Both the position numbers and the translations under genes were made by a program. 42,185 nt of DNA from Rhizobiales bacterium 65-9 (lineage in GTDB: Bacteria > Pseudomonadota > Alphaproteobacteria > Rhizobiales > Beijerinckiaceae). The notes beneath the pieces are model-generated. The model was not told the origin of the DNA, did not search any database, and was given only the letters and a program-made list of their open reading frames with translations. Numbering within the stretch: the first letter of the stretch is position 1; each line of letters starts with the position of its first letter. Where the stretch lies: NCBI GenBank assembly GCA_001899525.1, contig MKVY01000034.1, positions 87,067 through 129,251 of the forward strand. The letters are read 5' to 3'. Shown piece by piece: positions 41,406-42,185 of this stretch.

Positions 41406-42185
41406 ATGGGTTCAACCTCTGTTCGCATCGACGGCGTCAGCAAGCGATTCGGCGACGCGACCGCCGTCGACAATGTCTCCGTGACCATCGAGAAGGGCGA
41501 GTTCTTCACGCTTCTCGGCTCCTCCGGATGCGGTAAGACGACCTTGCTGCGCATCATCGCCGGGTTCTTGCGGCAGACCAGCGGACGAATCCATTTCGGC
41601 TCGGCCTGCGTGGACGATCTTGCTCCACAACACCGCAACACCGGGATGGTGTTCCAGAGCTACGCGATTTTTCCGCACCTGACCGTCGTAGACAACATCG
41701 CTTACGGCTTGCGCGCGCGACGACAGAATTCAGCGACGATTAAGGAGAAGGTTGACCGCTATCTCGAACTGACGCGGTTATCACAGCTCGGGCATCGCCG
41801 GCCTCGGGAACTATCCGGCGGCCAGCAGCAGCGCGTGGTTCTGGCGCGCGCAATGGTGATCGAGCCGGACGTTCTCCTCATGGACGAGCCACTCTCGAAT
41901 CTCGACACTGAGATGCGCATCCATCTGCGCGCCGAGATCAGAGCGCTTCAGCGACAGGTCGGCATCACGACGATCTATGTGACTCATGATCAGGAGGAAG
42001 CCCTGCTCATGTCGGACCGCATCGCGGTCATGCGCGCCGGCCGTTTCGAGCAGGTGTCGACGCCGCATGAAATCTACAACAATCCGAAAACCCGCTTTGT
42101 GGCGAGCTTCATCGGCGAAAACAATTTCCTGCCGGCGCGAAGACTCGGGAAAGACGGCCCGGACAGAGTGGCGCTGGAGACGCCG
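41406..42185 (+). CDS. ABC transporter ATP-binding protein (partial, runs off right edge)
   Basis: Rightward from ATG 41406 (MGSTSVRIDGVSKRFGD), 260 codons are open to the window end. Walker A is LLGSSGCGKTTLLR, Q-loop GMVFQSYAIFPHLTV, signature LSGGQQQRVVLARAM, Walker B VLLMDEPLSNLD and switch His VTHDQEEALLMSDR. The pattern is that of PotA/FbpC/MalK-class ATPases; a C-terminal regulatory domain is just beginning (NNFLPARRLGKDG). It is likely the ATPase for the binding protein before it, and a permease gene should follow beyond the window. Confidence 0.93.
   Translation, partial: MGSTSVRIDGVSKRFGDATAVDNVSVTIEKGEFFTLLGSSGCGKTTLLRIIAGFLRQTSGRIHFGSACVDDLAPQHRNTGMVFQSYAIFPHLTVVDNIAYGLRARRQNSATIKEKVDRYLELTRLSQLGHRRPRELSGGQQQRVVLARAMVIEPDVLLMDEPLSNLDTEMRIHLRAEIRALQRQVGITTIYVTHDQEEALLMSDRIAVMRAGRFEQVSTPHEIYNNPKTRFVASFIGENNFLPARRLGKDGPDRVALETP

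Overview
The window is GC-rich alphaproteobacterial DNA, most likely Hyphomicrobiales (Rhizobiales-type). The grounds are codon use, the Dpp-type peptide transporters, the RhaD/short-chain dehydrogenase fusion, a low-affinity iron permease family protein, and a PEP-CTERM tail of the alphaproteobacterial form (PEPSTWAMMLIGFAG). I cannot name the genus. I see no tRNA, rRNA, CRISPR array, integrase or transposase. It reads as a chromosomal stretch rich in uptake and catabolic operons.

Layout. (1) Bases 1-8761 look like a peptide or acyl-amino-acid utilisation locus. A gamma-glutamylcyclotransferase fragment and two tandem M20 amidohydrolases run leftward. They diverge from a complete Dpp-type ABC importer (binding protein, two permeases, two ATPases). 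(2) Bases 8766-14091 hold housekeeping and accessory genes: an O-antigen-ligase-like membrane protein, glycerol kinase, a GNAT acetyltransferase, a crotonase, a small basic KGG-type protein and an iron-permease-family protein. (3) Bases 14191-25555 hold ten leftward genes that form one tightly packed, operon-like catabolic cluster. It contains two enolase-superfamily dehydratases, an RraA-type aldolase, a metal-dependent amidohydrolase (possible lactonase), an IlvD/Edd sugar-acid dehydratase, a LacI regulator, a peptide/opine-type binding protein with two permeases but no ATPase, and an AspA/AstE-type zinc deacylase. Its substrate is not obvious, and it is the best candidate for an undescribed pathway.

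(4) Bases 25869-28894 hold a secreted von Willebrand A protein with a PEP-CTERM anchor and a secreted TPR protein, separated by strong hairpins. (5) Bases 28896-33745 hold a metallo-beta-lactamase-fold protein, a Tat-exported single-cysteine MsrA, a cytosine-deaminase-like amidohydrolase and a DUF2218/siderophore-interacting reductase fusion. (6) Bases 34014-37182 hold a sugar isomerase plus Gfo/Idh/MocA dehydrogenase pair, then a divergent L,D-transpeptidase-fold lipoprotein. (7) Bases 37226-42185 hold a DeoR regulator divergent from a RhaD-type aldolase/dehydrogenase fusion. That gene is followed by an AfuA/FbpA-type binding protein and its ATPase, which runs off the right edge.

A recurring detail is that all three binding-protein genes in the window are followed, within 35 bases of the stop codon, by a perfect GC-rich inverted repeat before the next transporter gene. 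These may be mRNA-stabilising or attenuating stem-loops that raise binding-protein yield over the membrane components. All functional assignments come from reading motifs and context; no database search was possible.
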